Source of the DNA: Syntrophomonadaceae bacterium
GTDB taxonomy: Bacteria > Bacillota > Dethiobacteria > DTU022
Direction of reading: 5' to 3'
DNA: 19,122 bases
Assembly (NCBI GenBank): GCA_003553305.1
Contig: PWEB01000036.1
Location: forward strand, 1-19,122
Both the position numbers and the translations under genes were made by a program. Of the stretch, positions 1 through 8,015 are shown one piece after another (the stretch's first letter is position 1; every line of letters begins with the position of its first letter). The notes below the pieces were generated by a model, which saw nothing but the letters and a program-made list of their open reading frames with translations, had not been told where the DNA came from and did no database searches.

Positions 1-576
1 GCTTTAACCCATGCCATTGAATCGTTTACCGCACCCAAAGCTTCGCCGCAAACAGATATTTACGCTCTGAAAGCGGTTGAATTGATCAGCGCCAACCTTA
101 GAAAAGCAGTGGCATATGGCAGCGGTCACAGGGCAAGAGAAAATATGGCCCTGGGCAGTGTTTTTGCGGGGATTTCCCTGGCCAATGCCGGGGTGGGCGC
201 TGTGCATGCGATTGCTTATCCGCTGGGCGGGAAATTTGGCATGACCCACGGAGTTACCAATGCGCTGCTGCTTCCATATGTGATGAAATGTAACCTGGTT
301 GGCGACCTGGAAAAGTTTGCCCAGATAGCTAAGTTAATGGGAGAAAATACTGAAGGAAAAACCCTGCGTGAACAGGCCCAGCTTTCCTGTAAAGCTGTGT
401 TCGAGCTTTCTCAAGATATCGGCATCCCTCAAAAACTCAGCCAGTTCGGAGTGAAAAAAGAAGATGTGCCCGATTTAGCGGAAGCGGCGATGAATGTAAA
501 CAGGCTGATGGGCAACAACCCGAAAGTGTTATGTTTGGAAGAAGTTAAGGAAATCATGAGCGAAGCCCTGGATTAG
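1..576 (+). CDS. Iron-dependent alcohol dehydrogenase, C-terminal part (5' end outside window)
   Basis: The frame is open from base 1 and ends at TAG 574-576, so only the last 191 residues are present. They are the helical, metal-binding half of a group III (Fe-type) alcohol dehydrogenase. The first residues read ALTHAIESF, whose His is the second metal ligand of the family. The other two ligand histidines lie in the VHAIAYPLGG and MTHGVTN segments. The family interconverts alcohols and aldehydes with NAD(P)H in the cytoplasm; the substrate cannot be told from this part. A full-length paralogue lies at 17494-18666 with matching spacing of the ligand histidines. A bidirectional terminator follows, so this gene ends its own transcription unit. 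The family call is firm and the substrate unknown. Confidence 0.93.
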   Translation, partial: ALTHAIESFTAPKASPQTDIYALKAVELISANLRKAVAYGSGHRARENMALGSVFAGISLANAGVGAVHAIAYPLGGKFGMTHGVTNALLLPYVMKCNLVGDLEKFAQIAKLMGENTEGKTLREQAQLSCKAVFELSQDIGIPQKLSQFGVKKEDVPDLAEAAMNVNRLMGNNPKVLCLEEVKEIMSEALD

Positions 577-632
577 AATTATGATCACAGGATAATAATA
601 AAAAGAAGAAGTAGTTAAAAAGTTAGGATCAT

Positions 633-675
633 AAAAGCCGGCGCAGGATATAAAACATCCATGCACCGGCTTTTT
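633..675. terminator. Bidirectional rho-independent terminator
   Basis: The arms AAAAGCCGGCGC (633-644) and GCACCGGCTTTT (663-674) form a stem with one imperfect pair, which is a G-U wobble when read on the minus strand. The plus strand ends in TTTTT and the minus strand in the complementary A-run turned to U. It lies 57 bp after the plus-strand alcohol dehydrogenase and 5 bp after the stop of the minus-strand chemoreceptor gene, so it can end both convergent units. Confidence 0.8.
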
Positions 676-680
676 ATGAA

Positions 681-1534
681 TTACAATTCCTCGGCTAGAG
701 AAGTAAGTACCTCGGACATATTTGTCAGCTTCTGGATCATTGCATCCACATCGGTTGCGTCTTCTGCGTGTTTACTGCCTACTTCTCTAATGTTCTCGAT
801 GTTTTGGTTCATTACCTTTGTTGTTTCCGGTAGTTCGCCCAGTATTTCGTCGATTTGCTTTAATGAATCTACGCTGTTTTGGGCCAGTTTTTGGATTTCG
901 TTGGCTACGACGTTAAAACCTCTGCCTTGTTCACCCAGTCTGGCTGCCTCGATTGATGCGTTGAGGCCGAGGAGTTTGATTTGTCCCGTAACTTTCTCGA
1001 TCATTTTTAAGACATCACCTGTTTCGCTGGCTTTAGATATTGTTTTTTCTGATGCTGAACTTAGTTCTTCCGATATTGTCAGTAGTTCTTCAGAATTTGC
1101 GGCTAAGTTGTGAGAACTTTCTCCTACAATATCAACTGCTTTTTTTAATTCATCCACTGCATCCATTAGTTTTTGATATTTTTCAAGAGATTTGCTTAAC
1201 GCTATTCCGGCAATTACATTTCCATTGCTATCATATATAGGTAAACCCTGGCTAAAGTACGGGAAACCAAAAGTTTCACTACCTGCTTTTTTGCTTATTT
1301 TCCCACTGTTTGTGCTGTTTCAATCACTACCGATTTTTCGGGACAGAGATCGCCTTCCCTGATGCCGTGGTCGATAGTATCTCCCGGCTGATAAAACAAG
1401 GTTTTACGCGTATCTCTTTCCACGATGGCTATGCTTATATCATCGGTTAACAGCTTTTTAAATAAAGGGGCACACAGCTTAAAGCTTTCGACCACCTCTT
1501 GTTTTTCATCTCTGATTTCTTTGTGGCCCTCCAT
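681..1534 (-). pseudogene. Soluble chemoreceptor-like protein (PAS-like sensor plus MCP signalling hairpin), frame broken once
   Basis: Read from ATG 1532-1534 (RBS AAAGGTG 9 nt upstream), the protein stops at TAA 1295-1297 after 79 residues. The -1 frame then continues without a break to TAA 681-683. Joined by one shift at 1298-1304 it gives about 284 residues. The N-terminal part (about 1-110) looks like the small PAS/Cache-like sensor found in clostridial chemoreceptors; after the join it reads VGKISKKAG, then FGFPYFSQGLPIYDSNG. The C-terminal part holds the chemoreceptor hairpin tip (LLGLNASIEAARLGEQGRGF), the region that contacts CheA/CheW. No membrane segment is visible, so the receptor would be cytosolic, and it has only a short coiled coil. 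It is the last gene of the sigma-54 operon, 24 bp after the CoA-transferase B subunit, which suggests it senses a substrate or product of that pathway. Indel, sequencing error and programmed frameshift all remain possible. Confidence 0.82.
1298..1304 (-). other. GGGAAAA slippery heptamer directly before an in-frame UAA
   Basis: On the minus strand the zero-frame codons are GTG GGA AAA TAA. G GGA AAA has the X XXY YYZ form of a -1 slippery site, and the stop codon follows at once. A one-base backward slip gives GGG AAA ATA AGC and restores the chemoreceptor frame exactly (VGKIS). No upstream Shine-Dalgarno-like stimulator is visible. About 20 nt downstream there is only a weak 5-bp GAAAC/GTTTC hairpin. 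A deleted A in an A-run would look the same. Confidence 0.45.
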
Positions 1535-1558
1535 CTTTACTCACACCTTTAAGAATGC

Positions 1559-2329
1559 TTATCCACGGCCAATTATATAACGCCTGGGGTCTACCTCGTT
1601 CCTAAGTATTTCCAGTTCCACCTCGGATGGTGGGGCACTTTCTAACACTTCGTCAGCCCACAAAAGTTCAAAACCGGTATTTTCAATAATTTGTTCGCGA
1701 GTTACTCCCAGATGGATTAACTCCACCTGCATCCGGCAAGTTTCTTCGTCAAAACCTAAAACTGCTAAGTCAGTAATAATTTTGTAAGGGCCGCATCCGG
1801 GAGGAAGTCCGGCTGCTTCCCGGGCGCCTTTACCGGTTAAATATCCAGGTGAGGTGATAAAGTTTATATCGTTGGTAAAGCGGTTTTTATCCTGGGGAGT
1901 AATCATCATGGTCCGCCAGCAAAGTGAAGCTAGATCGTTAGCTCCCCCGCTTCCCGGGAACCGCACTTTGGGAGTTTCGTAGTCACCAATATGGGTGGAG
2001 TTAATGTTGCCGTACATATCTATTTGTGCTCCACCCAGGAAGGTATAGTCGACCATACCCCGCTGACAGGTTTCCATAATTTCCGGCATACTGGTTGAAA
2101 CCAGTCCTTTGTAATAGGTTCTTGAATCGCCGACTGATATAGGCATTGAAGGTAGCAGAGGGCCTACACCGCCGGCCTCAAACATGATCATCAGTTTGGG
2201 CGCCCTGGTTTTTTGTGCCAGCATAGCTGCGGCACAGGGTGCTCCGGTGCCCACAACTACAGTGCCGTCATCACCTAAGTATCTTGAAGCCAGGCAAATC
2301 ATTAACTCCATACCGTTATAGCTGTTCAT
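1559..2329 (-). CDS. Family I CoA-transferase, beta subunit (glutaconate CoA-transferase B type)
   Basis: This 256-residue protein is the catalytic beta subunit of a glutaconate-type CoA-transferase, which moves CoA from acetyl-CoA or another donor to a carboxylic acid. Glu51 in the FEAGGVGP segment lies where the catalytic glutamate (Glu54 in Acidaminococcus GctB) is expected. The FPGSGGANDLAS stretch (about 124-135) is the conserved glycine-rich loop of this family. Its length is close to the family norm of about 260. ATG 2327-2329 is supported by an AAAGGAGT ribosome binding site 8 nt away. It follows the alpha subunit by 36 bp. Acid specificity cannot be read from the sequence, so gctB-type is a family label and not proof that glutaconate is used. 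Confidence 0.9.
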   Translation of the reverse strand: MNSYNGMELMICLASRYLGDDGTVVVGTGAPCAAAMLAQKTRAPKLMIMFEAGGVGPLLPSMPISVGDSRTYYKGLVSTSMPEIMETCQRGMVDYTFLGGAQIDMYGNINSTHIGDYETPKVRFPGSGGANDLASLCWRTMMITPQDKNRFTNDINFITSPGYLTGKGAREAAGLPPGCGPYKIITDLAVLGFDEETCRMQVELIHLGVTREQIIENTGFELLWADEVLESAPPSEVELEILRNEVDPRRYIIGRG

Positions 2330-2365
2330 GTAATTGCACTCCTTTACCCTATAAATTTGGGATAG

Positions 2366-3397
2366 TTACCTGCGGTCAGTAAGGTTTTCCTGGGTGCGCA
2401 GCTGGTTCATGCGCTCCAATCCTCCATTTGCTTCCAGGTAATCCCAGTGGTTTTCACAGTTATAAATGTTTTTATCAAGGAATTTCTTGAGTTCTTCTTC
2501 GTCTTTTTCCGCTTTAAGCCATTCCATCAAGTGATCTTCATCGGTAAAATATTCATAAGCCATATTAGACGGGTAGGCTCCGTAAGGAACCTCTATCACT
2601 GCATCGACAAGGTAATATGGAATTACCGTGCTGTGAGGTGCTCGGCGAATATCTTCGTTATGAATTATTTGTTCCGTTGTAATAATTAACCTCTTGGCTG
2701 CCCTGGCCAGGTCAAGGTCGGAAACTGCTATTCCCTGGATTTGACAGTTTCCATAAATATCGCTGCGATGAACGTGGATTGCTGCTACGTCGGGGTATAA
2801 TGCCGGTACAGCTGCATATTTTTTCCCGGTATAAGGACAGGGCATTTCGACAGCTGCGCTGTATTTTAGGGTATCTGTCCCCAGGGTTGAGCGGGCCGGT
2901 AAAAATGATAAGCCCATGGCTGCAGCTTTATATCTCCAGGCCAGGGTGGCGTTGCTCCATTCTGTTGCTTCAATTGCCCCGGTTTCAAAGGCCTTACGAG
3001 AAATTTTTGAAAGGCCGCGGGCTTCTAATCCTACGATATAGGCTGCATCACAGCGATCCAGGCAGTTTCCGGCAATTAGAATCTGCATGTCGTGTGTCGA
3101 AGTGTGCCCTGCAAATCCAAGGTTTTTCTTCTTTTGCTTGACCATTTCGTGGAGGACGGCTGCCGGGATCCGGTTACTGCCGAAACCTCCCGCCGCAAAG
3201 TAGTCCCCGTTTTGAATGTACCTTGATACTGCTTCCTTGACCGTCGTGGTTTTGTCTACCATACGCCTGGATTTTGCGTGAAAAAATTCTCTTGCTTCAT
3301 CAGCATCAGGGTTGGTAAACAAGCGTCGTTTACCGGCTTTTTTATAGGTTACGTTCTGATCGCCGGTTACATGGAAGTCAACGTTTTTGTTGGCCAT
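2366..3397 (-). CDS. Family I CoA-transferase, alpha subunit (glutaconate CoA-transferase A type)
   Basis: The 343-residue protein is the partner of the beta subunit encoded next. It shows the N-terminal CoA-transferase fold with AAGGFGSNRIP (about 68-78), FAGHTSTHD (about 95-103), and the family block from GTDTLKYSA (about 173-181) through YPDVAAIHVHRSDIYGN (about 201-217). About 45 residues precede the core domain, slightly longer than usual. ATG 3395-3397 has a GGAGGTG site 10 nt upstream. It lies 26 bp after the SDR gene in the TRAP operon. With the transporter upstream, the likely job is to activate an imported acid to its CoA thioester in the cytoplasm. The family call is strong and the substrate is an inference. 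Confidence 0.9.
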   Translation of the reverse strand: MANKNVDFHVTGDQNVTYKKAGKRRLFTNPDADEAREFFHAKSRRMVDKTTTVKEAVSRYIQNGDYFAAGGFGSNRIPAAVLHEMVKQKKKNLGFAGHTSTHDMQILIAGNCLDRCDAAYIVGLEARGLSKISRKAFETGAIEATEWSNATLAWRYKAAAMGLSFLPARSTLGTDTLKYSAAVEMPCPYTGKKYAAVPALYPDVAAIHVHRSDIYGNCQIQGIAVSDLDLARAAKRLIITTEQIIHNEDIRRAPHSTVIPYYLVDAVIEVPYGAYPSNMAYEYFTDEDHLMEWLKAEKDEEELKKFLDKNIYNCENHWDYLEANGGLERMNQLRTQENLTDRR

Positions 3398-3423
3398 GTT
3401 GCTTTTACACCTCCAAAATATAT

Positions 3424-4383
3424 TTATGCATTTACCTTGTTAAATTCCCTCACCTTGGTGATAAAGTCTTTGATTGCTTCTTCCATTTCAAAATCGGCTT
3501 TCCAGCCCCAATCTTTTTTAGCTTCAGAATCATCGAGCTCGTTGGGCCAGCTGTCTACAATTTTTACCATTGCTTCTTCCGGTTTAAAATTGATTTTGGC
3601 ATCGGGCAGGTTTTTCTTAATTTCTTCTACCATTTCTCCTGCAGTAGGAGAAAATCCTTGGATGTTATACATCCGGCAGTTTAGCATTTCTTCCGGCGCT
3701 TCAGAAATCATGGTCAGCGCTTTGATGGCGTCGTCAATATATAATAAAGGCATGCAGTTCCTGGGTTCTACAAAAGCGTTATATTCTTCACCCAGGGCCG
3801 GTTTTTCGACAATTAGGGTTGAGTAGGCAGATACTCCTCCCGGGCCTCTGCCCGGGCCGATTACCGAGGGGAACCTTACGCCGCGAAAATCAATATTAAA
3901 CTTACGCCTGTAATATTCCCCGAGCCTTTCAGAAGAAACCTTGGTTACCCCGTACATGGTGTGAGGCAGTTGAGGGGCGAAGTTGCTTACAGGATCAGTG
4001 ATATGATCGCCGAAAGATGCAATTGTGCTGACAAAAATAACCTGTTTTATATCAAACAGCCGGGCTGCTTCCAGGATGTACCAGGTGCCAAGCAGGTTAA
4101 CCTGGAAAGCCTTGACCGGATCTCCTTCTGCTTTATGAGAGAGAAATGCACCGGAATGGTAAACTTTGGAGACATTGTATTTCTTAATTATGTCAAAAAT
4201 ATCGGTCCAGCTGCTTAAATCTCCCCTGACCTTTTCTACCTTGTCTTCAATCTCTTCTACGTACGGCAGCAAATTGGGGTTGGAAGAGTACATCATTACT
4301 ACTTTTTCGCCTTGATTGACTAAGTCTTTGGCCAGGTAATTGCCCAGGAATCCCGAGCCCCCGGTAATTAGTGTTGTGCTCAT
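3424..4383 (-). CDS. Extended SDR oxidoreductase resembling NAD-dependent L-threonine 3-dehydrogenase
   Basis: The 319-residue protein is an extended short-chain dehydrogenase/reductase. It has the dinucleotide-binding GGSGFLG at residues 8-14, Ser119 in the VSTIASFG strand, and Tyr144-x-x-x-Lys148 in TMYGVTK. The later part carries RFPSVIGPG (about 170-178) and the block DSWP (277-280), LDDS, DWGWK (291-295), which is typical of the SDR-type L-threonine 3-dehydrogenases rather than sugar epimerases. That family oxidises a beta-hydroxy group with NAD. No 2-amino-3-ketobutyrate CoA-ligase lies nearby, so threonine may not be the substrate; a hydroxy acid brought in by the TRAP system is an alternative. 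ATG 4381-4383 has GGAGG 8 nt upstream. Generic annotation would read NAD-dependent epimerase/dehydratase. Confidence 0.8.
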   Translation of the reverse strand: MSTTLITGGSGFLGNYLAKDLVNQGEKVVMMYSSNPNLLPYVEEIEDKVEKVRGDLSSWTDIFDIIKKYNVSKVYHSGAFLSHKAEGDPVKAFQVNLLGTWYILEAARLFDIKQVIFVSTIASFGDHITDPVSNFAPQLPHTMYGVTKVSSERLGEYYRRKFNIDFRGVRFPSVIGPGRGPGGVSAYSTLIVEKPALGEEYNAFVEPRNCMPLLYIDDAIKALTMISEAPEEMLNCRMYNIQGFSPTAGEMVEEIKKNLPDAKINFKPEEAMVKIVDSWPNELDDSEAKKDWGWKADFEMEEAIKDFITKVREFNKVNA

Positions 4384-4431
4384 TATTTATTCCTCCTTCA
4401 TACGTATCGAATTAACTGCATTTTTATACTT

Positions 4432-5760
4432 TTAATAGATCAGTCCAAACGCCCTGGGCAGGAACATGAGAATTTCCGGGAAAATACCAAGCAATAGCAG
4501 GACAAAAAGCACGATGAAAACAAAAGGCACAATGCCACGGTAAATGTCCCAGGTCTTGATTTCCGGTGGTGCGATGCCTTTAACGTAGAATATAGCGTAA
4601 GCAAATGGCGGAGTCATGAAAGAAGTCTGCATCAGCACGATATTCATCATGGCGAACCAAATTGGTGGAAAACCCAGTTCGGCGGCAATTGGGGTAAACA
4701 AGGGAACTGCGATCATGACTACTCCAATCCAGTCGATAAACATACCCATTATAAAAATTACGACCCACATCACCAAAAGGATACCCCAATCGGGAAAAGG
4801 CAAGCCGGTAACCAGTTCTGTTACTACCCGGCCTCCGCCTAAGCGCATGAATACTCCGGTGAAAAAGCCGGCACCGATCAGGACCATGTAAATCATACAG
4901 CTGGTCTTAACAGTTCGGAAAGCAGCTTCTTTTAAGTTATGCAGGTTAAATCGTTTGTAAAAAGCAGCCAGGATAACCGCAAATAAAGCGCCGACGGCTG
5001 CTGCTTCTGTTGGGTGAGCCATCCCGGTGATAATTGAACCTAGAACTGCGACGATTAGTGCAACTACCGGTAAAACAGAAGTCAGGAATAAAGTTACCTT
5101 GTTGGAAAATGTGTACTGGCTGACTTCCTCTGGATCCAGTCCAGGCCCGTCAGCAGGACGCAGTTTGCATCTTATCCCGATGTAAATCATGTAGATAGCT
5201 GAGAGTATTAAACCTGGAACAATAGCAGCTGAAAACAAAGCGCCTACCGATAAACCTGCGGTAGGGCCATAGACCAGGATTAGAATACTGGGCGGGATTA
5301 ATATACCGAGGGTCCCACCGGCACAGATAGAACCTGTTGCGATACCGTAATCATACTTATATTTAACCATGGAAGGCAGGGCTAGAATGCCCATGGTCAC
5401 AATTGCTGCCCCAACCACTCCGGTTGCTGCGGCAAAAACCGTGCTGGTTAAAACAGCGGTAATCGCCAAACCTCCGCCCATACGGCCCATGATTACTCTT
5501 AGGGCTTCATAAAGACGGTGAGATATACCGGATTGTTCGATTATGATCCCCATGAAAACAAAGAGGGGTATTGCGATAAGGATATAATCCTGGTATACGC
5601 CGATTAACCTTAAAAAGAATATGTCGATGGCTGAAGTGCCCAGGAAAGCCAATCCAAAAATTGTGGCTACTCCGCCCAGGACGAAACCGATCGGGTGCCC
5701 TAAAACGATAAAAAAGATCAGGGTCACCAGCATTAATAAAATCACTGTTTCAACGGGCAT
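4432..5760 (-). CDS. dctM: TRAP transporter large membrane subunit (DctM type)
   Basis: This 442-residue, very hydrophobic protein matches DctM in length and content. It has about a dozen membrane segments, an N-terminal block around GHPIGFVLGG and IDIFFLRLIG, glycine-rich loops such as AAATGVVGAAIVTMG and GTLGILIPPS, and the late FIDWIGVVMIAVPLFTPIA segment. It is the ion-coupled translocation subunit of a tripartite ATP-independent periplasmic-type transporter and works with the DctQ and DctP proteins encoded just upstream. ATG 5758-5760 has GGAGG 10 nt away. It follows dctQ by 51 bp and precedes the SDR gene by 48 bp. Confidence 0.95.
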   Translation of the reverse strand: MPVETVILLMLVTLIFFIVLGHPIGFVLGGVATIFGLAFLGTSAIDIFFLRLIGVYQDYILIAIPLFVFMGIIIEQSGISHRLYEALRVIMGRMGGGLAITAVLTSTVFAAATGVVGAAIVTMGILALPSMVKYKYDYGIATGSICAGGTLGILIPPSILILVYGPTAGLSVGALFSAAIVPGLILSAIYMIYIGIRCKLRPADGPGLDPEEVSQYTFSNKVTLFLTSVLPVVALIVAVLGSIITGMAHPTEAAAVGALFAVILAAFYKRFNLHNLKEAAFRTVKTSCMIYMVLIGAGFFTGVFMRLGGGRVVTELVTGLPFPDWGILLVMWVVIFIMGMFIDWIGVVMIAVPLFTPIAAELGFPPIWFAMMNIVLMQTSFMTPPFAYAIFYVKGIAPPEIKTWDIYRGIVPFVFIVLFVLLLLGIFPEILMFLPRAFGLIY

Positions 5761-5811
5761 ATATGCTTAACCTCCTTGTATCGGACTTGCCTGTATCTGT
5801 TTCTAAAAATT

Positions 5812-6411
5812 TCAAGCATCGGCAGTCACATCTTCCAGTATTTTTTCTTTTTCTGCGATCTCTTCCTGGATTTTTTCTTCTTCACTGGGGTCTATATAAT
5901 CATCTCTTCCCGTTTTAGCCATGTAGATATACTTAAGCAATTCAGCAATACCCTGGAGAAAAAGTAGTAATGAGCCTATCCAGATCCAGGTGTTAAAAGG
6001 ATAGATAGGGGGTCTCCAGGTACCAACCCTTGCAACTGACAGGCTAATCCAGGAGTCAACCACATAGAAGGCAAAGAAATAAGTAATTAACCCCCACAGG
6101 GGGAAAAACAGGATTACGTAAAATACTGCTTGCAAAATAGCTCTCTGCTTAATGCTTAATTTTTCTAATATAATATCAATGTTGACATGGCCACCTTCCT
6201 TTAAGGTGTAAGCCATTCCTATAGCCAGGAAAATGCTACAAAGCATATAAGTAACATCATAACTCCACAGCGTAGGTCTGCCCATACCGTATCTCATAAT
6301 TACTTCATAAACCAGGGTTAATATTAAAACCGGAACCAGCCATTTTACGAGATGTATAGCCCAGGCGTTTATTTTTTCTATAACCCTGATTGTGTTATGA
6401 AGAGAGCTCAT
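5812..6411 (-). CDS. dctQ: TRAP transporter small membrane subunit (DctQ type)
   Basis: The 199-residue protein has four hydrophobic segments: about residues 19-40 (LVKWLVPVLILTLVYEVIM), 53-70, 87-110 and 133-150. This is the layout of DctQ. The conserved-looking stretch RPTLWSYDVTYML between helices 1 and 2 is typical of the family. The last 45 residues are a charged tail rich in Glu and Lys. It pairs with DctM in the membrane. ATG 6409-6411 has a GAGGTG site 6 nt upstream. It is separated from dctP by a 103-bp gap that holds a strong stem-loop. Confidence 0.9.
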   Translation of the reverse strand: MSSLHNTIRVIEKINAWAIHLVKWLVPVLILTLVYEVIMRYGMGRPTLWSYDVTYMLCSIFLAIGMAYTLKEGGHVNIDIILEKLSIKQRAILQAVFYVILFFPLWGLITYFFAFYVVDSWISLSVARVGTWRPPIYPFNTWIWIGSLLLFLQGIAELLKYIYMAKTGRDDYIDPSEEEKIQEEIAEKEKILEDVTADA

Positions 6412-6448
6412 CGAATCACCTCTTCCTCATGATAGTTAATAAACAGGA

Positions 6449-6495
6449 AAGAGCCACCCGGCCACCGTTTTGTTTGCAGCTGCCGGGTGGCTCTT
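6449..6495 (-). terminator. Stem-loop between dctP and dctQ (attenuator or mRNA-stabilising hairpin)
   Basis: AAGAGCCACCCGGC (6449-6462) and GCCGGGTGGCTCTT (6482-6495) are perfect 14-bp complements with a 19-nt loop. It starts about 20 nt after the dctP stop. On the minus strand it is followed by TCCTGTTTATT, a weak U-tract, so termination would be partial. Such hairpins after binding-protein genes commonly let the binding protein be made in excess over its membrane partners. Confidence 0.7.
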
Positions 6496-6514
6496 CCGGT
6501 CCTATAACTCTAGA

Positions 6515-7678
6515 TTATTCTCTACGCAGTCTTTCTTCATCATCAAGCTGAAACTGTTCGGGAATTTCACGGTGCGGGTTCATAAACTCGTCGTATTCGA
6601 TGAATTCCAGGAAAAATTGTCTTGCATCGTTCCAGATTTCTTCAGAAACGGGATCGCCGGCAACTTCCTGGTCGATAAATTCCCAGGCATGTTCACGGAA
6701 TTCGAGCTGGGCTTCATCGCTAACATATACAGGCTCGTTGCCATGTACATCTTGCCATTCCTGCAGCACCTTATATCCTTCTACTACGTCGGTTGTCCAT
6801 GCTTCATTAGTTACTTTGTAGGTGGCAGTTTCGATGATTGCCTGCAGATCGGGGGGCAGGCCGTCCCAGACATCCTTGTTCAAGACCAGTTCAAACAAGC
6901 AGGTGGGCTGATGGATTCCGGGGCCGGTAAAATAGTCGGTTACTTCGTGGAATCCTAAGGTATGGTTTACGATGGGCGAGCTGAATTCTCCGGAATCAAT
7001 TTCGCCGGTTTCCAGGGCGGGGTAAACGTCTCCACCCGGCATAACAGCCACTGCAACACCCATGTCGTCAAGGATTTGGGCCATCCAGCCGGGCACCCTG
7101 TGAGTAACACCAATCCAGTCTTCCAGTTCCGCCAGCGGCACGTTGGAGTGTGCGCCAATCTCGGGGTGGGTTGCTCCGCAAAGGAATGCTTTGACGTTAT
7201 AGCCCATTTCCTCCTGGTAAACCTGGTTCTGATAGTCTAAGCCGCGGTCATACATCCACAGAATGTGAGCATGGGTTTCAAAAGCCATGGGAATGGAGGC
7301 AAAAAAGTTTTGTGAGGGATGGTCGCCTTCCCAGTAACCGGACCAGGAATGGTAACCGTCGATAGTACCGGCCTGGGTGGCATCCAGCACTTCCATTGCC
7401 CCAACAATGGCTCCGGCAGGGTGGACTTCAATGCTCAACCTGCCGCCGCTCATTTCTTCTGCATATTCGGCCCACATTTCCGCCATTTCATGCAGCAAAA
7501 TGCCACTGGGCCAGGTAGTGGCTATTTCTAAATGATATTCTTCCTCATATACTGCATCATTGCCGTTACCATTTTCTGCTACTTCATCATCTTCAACTTC
7601 ACATCCGACAAACATTGAAACCGAAAAAACTGCCAAAACAACAGCTGCAAACAAAACTAGCCAATTTTTCTTACTCAA
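6515..7678 (-). CDS. dctP: TRAP transporter solute-binding lipoprotein (DctP type)
   Basis: The 387-residue protein begins with a lipoprotein signal peptide: KKNW, a hydrophobic core, and the lipobox FVGC with Cys26 as the probable lipidated residue. After an acidic linker (about 27-48) comes the DctP fold, starting YHLEIATTWPSG. The segments HRVPGWMAQILDDMG and PGGDVYPALETGEIDSGEF are typical; the first includes the Arg that usually contacts the ligand carboxylate. The later part (HQPTCLFELVLNKDVWDGLPPDLQ) resembles the branch that includes keto-acid-binding TakP, but the ligand is not certain. The start is TTG 7676-7678 with AAGGGGG 9 nt upstream. It is the first gene after a sigma-54 promoter. 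Confidence 0.93.
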   Translation of the reverse strand: MSKKNWLVLFAAVVLAVFSVSMFVGCEVEDDEVAENGNGNDAVYEEEYHLEIATTWPSGILLHEMAEMWAEYAEEMSGGRLSIEVHPAGAIVGAMEVLDATQAGTIDGYHSWSGYWEGDHPSQNFFASIPMAFETHAHILWMYDRGLDYQNQVYQEEMGYNVKAFLCGATHPEIGAHSNVPLAELEDWIGVTHRVPGWMAQILDDMGVAVAVMPGGDVYPALETGEIDSGEFSSPIVNHTLGFHEVTDYFTGPGIHQPTCLFELVLNKDVWDGLPPDLQAIIETATYKVTNEAWTTDVVEGYKVLQEWQDVHGNEPVYVSDEAQLEFREHAWEFIDQEVAGDPVSEEIWNDARQFFLEFIEYDEFMNPHREIPEQFQLDDEERLRRE

Positions 7679-7793
7679 GGTTTAATTCCCCCTTAAAAAA
7701 TTTAGTGTTAAATGAGATTCTTACAGTAGTTTCTTACTCAATACCCCCTTTCAACTATTGAATAATTTTTAAGCATAGTCACAGACTATATAT

Positions 7794-7809
7794 AGCAAAA
7801 GTTGTGCCA
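7794..7809 (-). promoter_or_regulatory. Sigma-54 promoter of the dctPQM-SDR-CoA-transferase operon
   Basis: Minus strand reads TGGCAC-AACTT-TTGCT, a full match to the -24/-12 consensus TGGCAC-N5-TTGCW. The transcript would start near 7783, giving a leader of about 105 nt before the TTG start of dctP. The nearest gene upstream encodes a sigma-54 activator. Confidence 0.85.
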
Positions 7810-7946
7810 GGTATTAAAAGGCGCTTTTAATAAACAAAGTTCGGGAATGATTAAGGCGTAATTATGAGGAATATAGAGTGGTTTGATAAGAAGAGGGGCT
7901 TATTATGATTTATGCTAATGCTTGCATAAAAGTAAGCCACGCCTCC

Positions 7947-7966
7947 TTGTTGCGCAAATGCAACAA
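7947..7966. promoter_or_regulatory. Inverted repeat A, probable activator (UAS) site for the dctP sigma-54 promoter
   Basis: TTGTTGC-GCAAAT-GCAACAA is a perfect 7-bp inverted repeat with a 6-bp spacer, about 140 bp upstream of the -24 element. It shares the frame TGTNGC-N6-GCNACA with two sites at 8016-8051. Size, symmetry and distance fit a Fis-type sigma-54 activator dimer site. Confidence 0.6.
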
Positions 7967-8015
7967 AATTAAGGGTTAAACTTTTTCTAAGTACACCTAA
8001 TAGCCTGGAGGGGCG

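Noticed and set aside
661..1113. Open reading frame of 150 codons on the plus strand
   Set aside because: It overlaps the chemoreceptor gene in antisense, is rich in Ser and Phe like a reverse-frame translation, and begins inside the terminator stem.
3278..3826. Open reading frame of 182 codons on the plus strand
   Set aside because: It is antisense to the CoA-transferase alpha subunit and SDR genes, which both have family motifs and ribosome binding sites.
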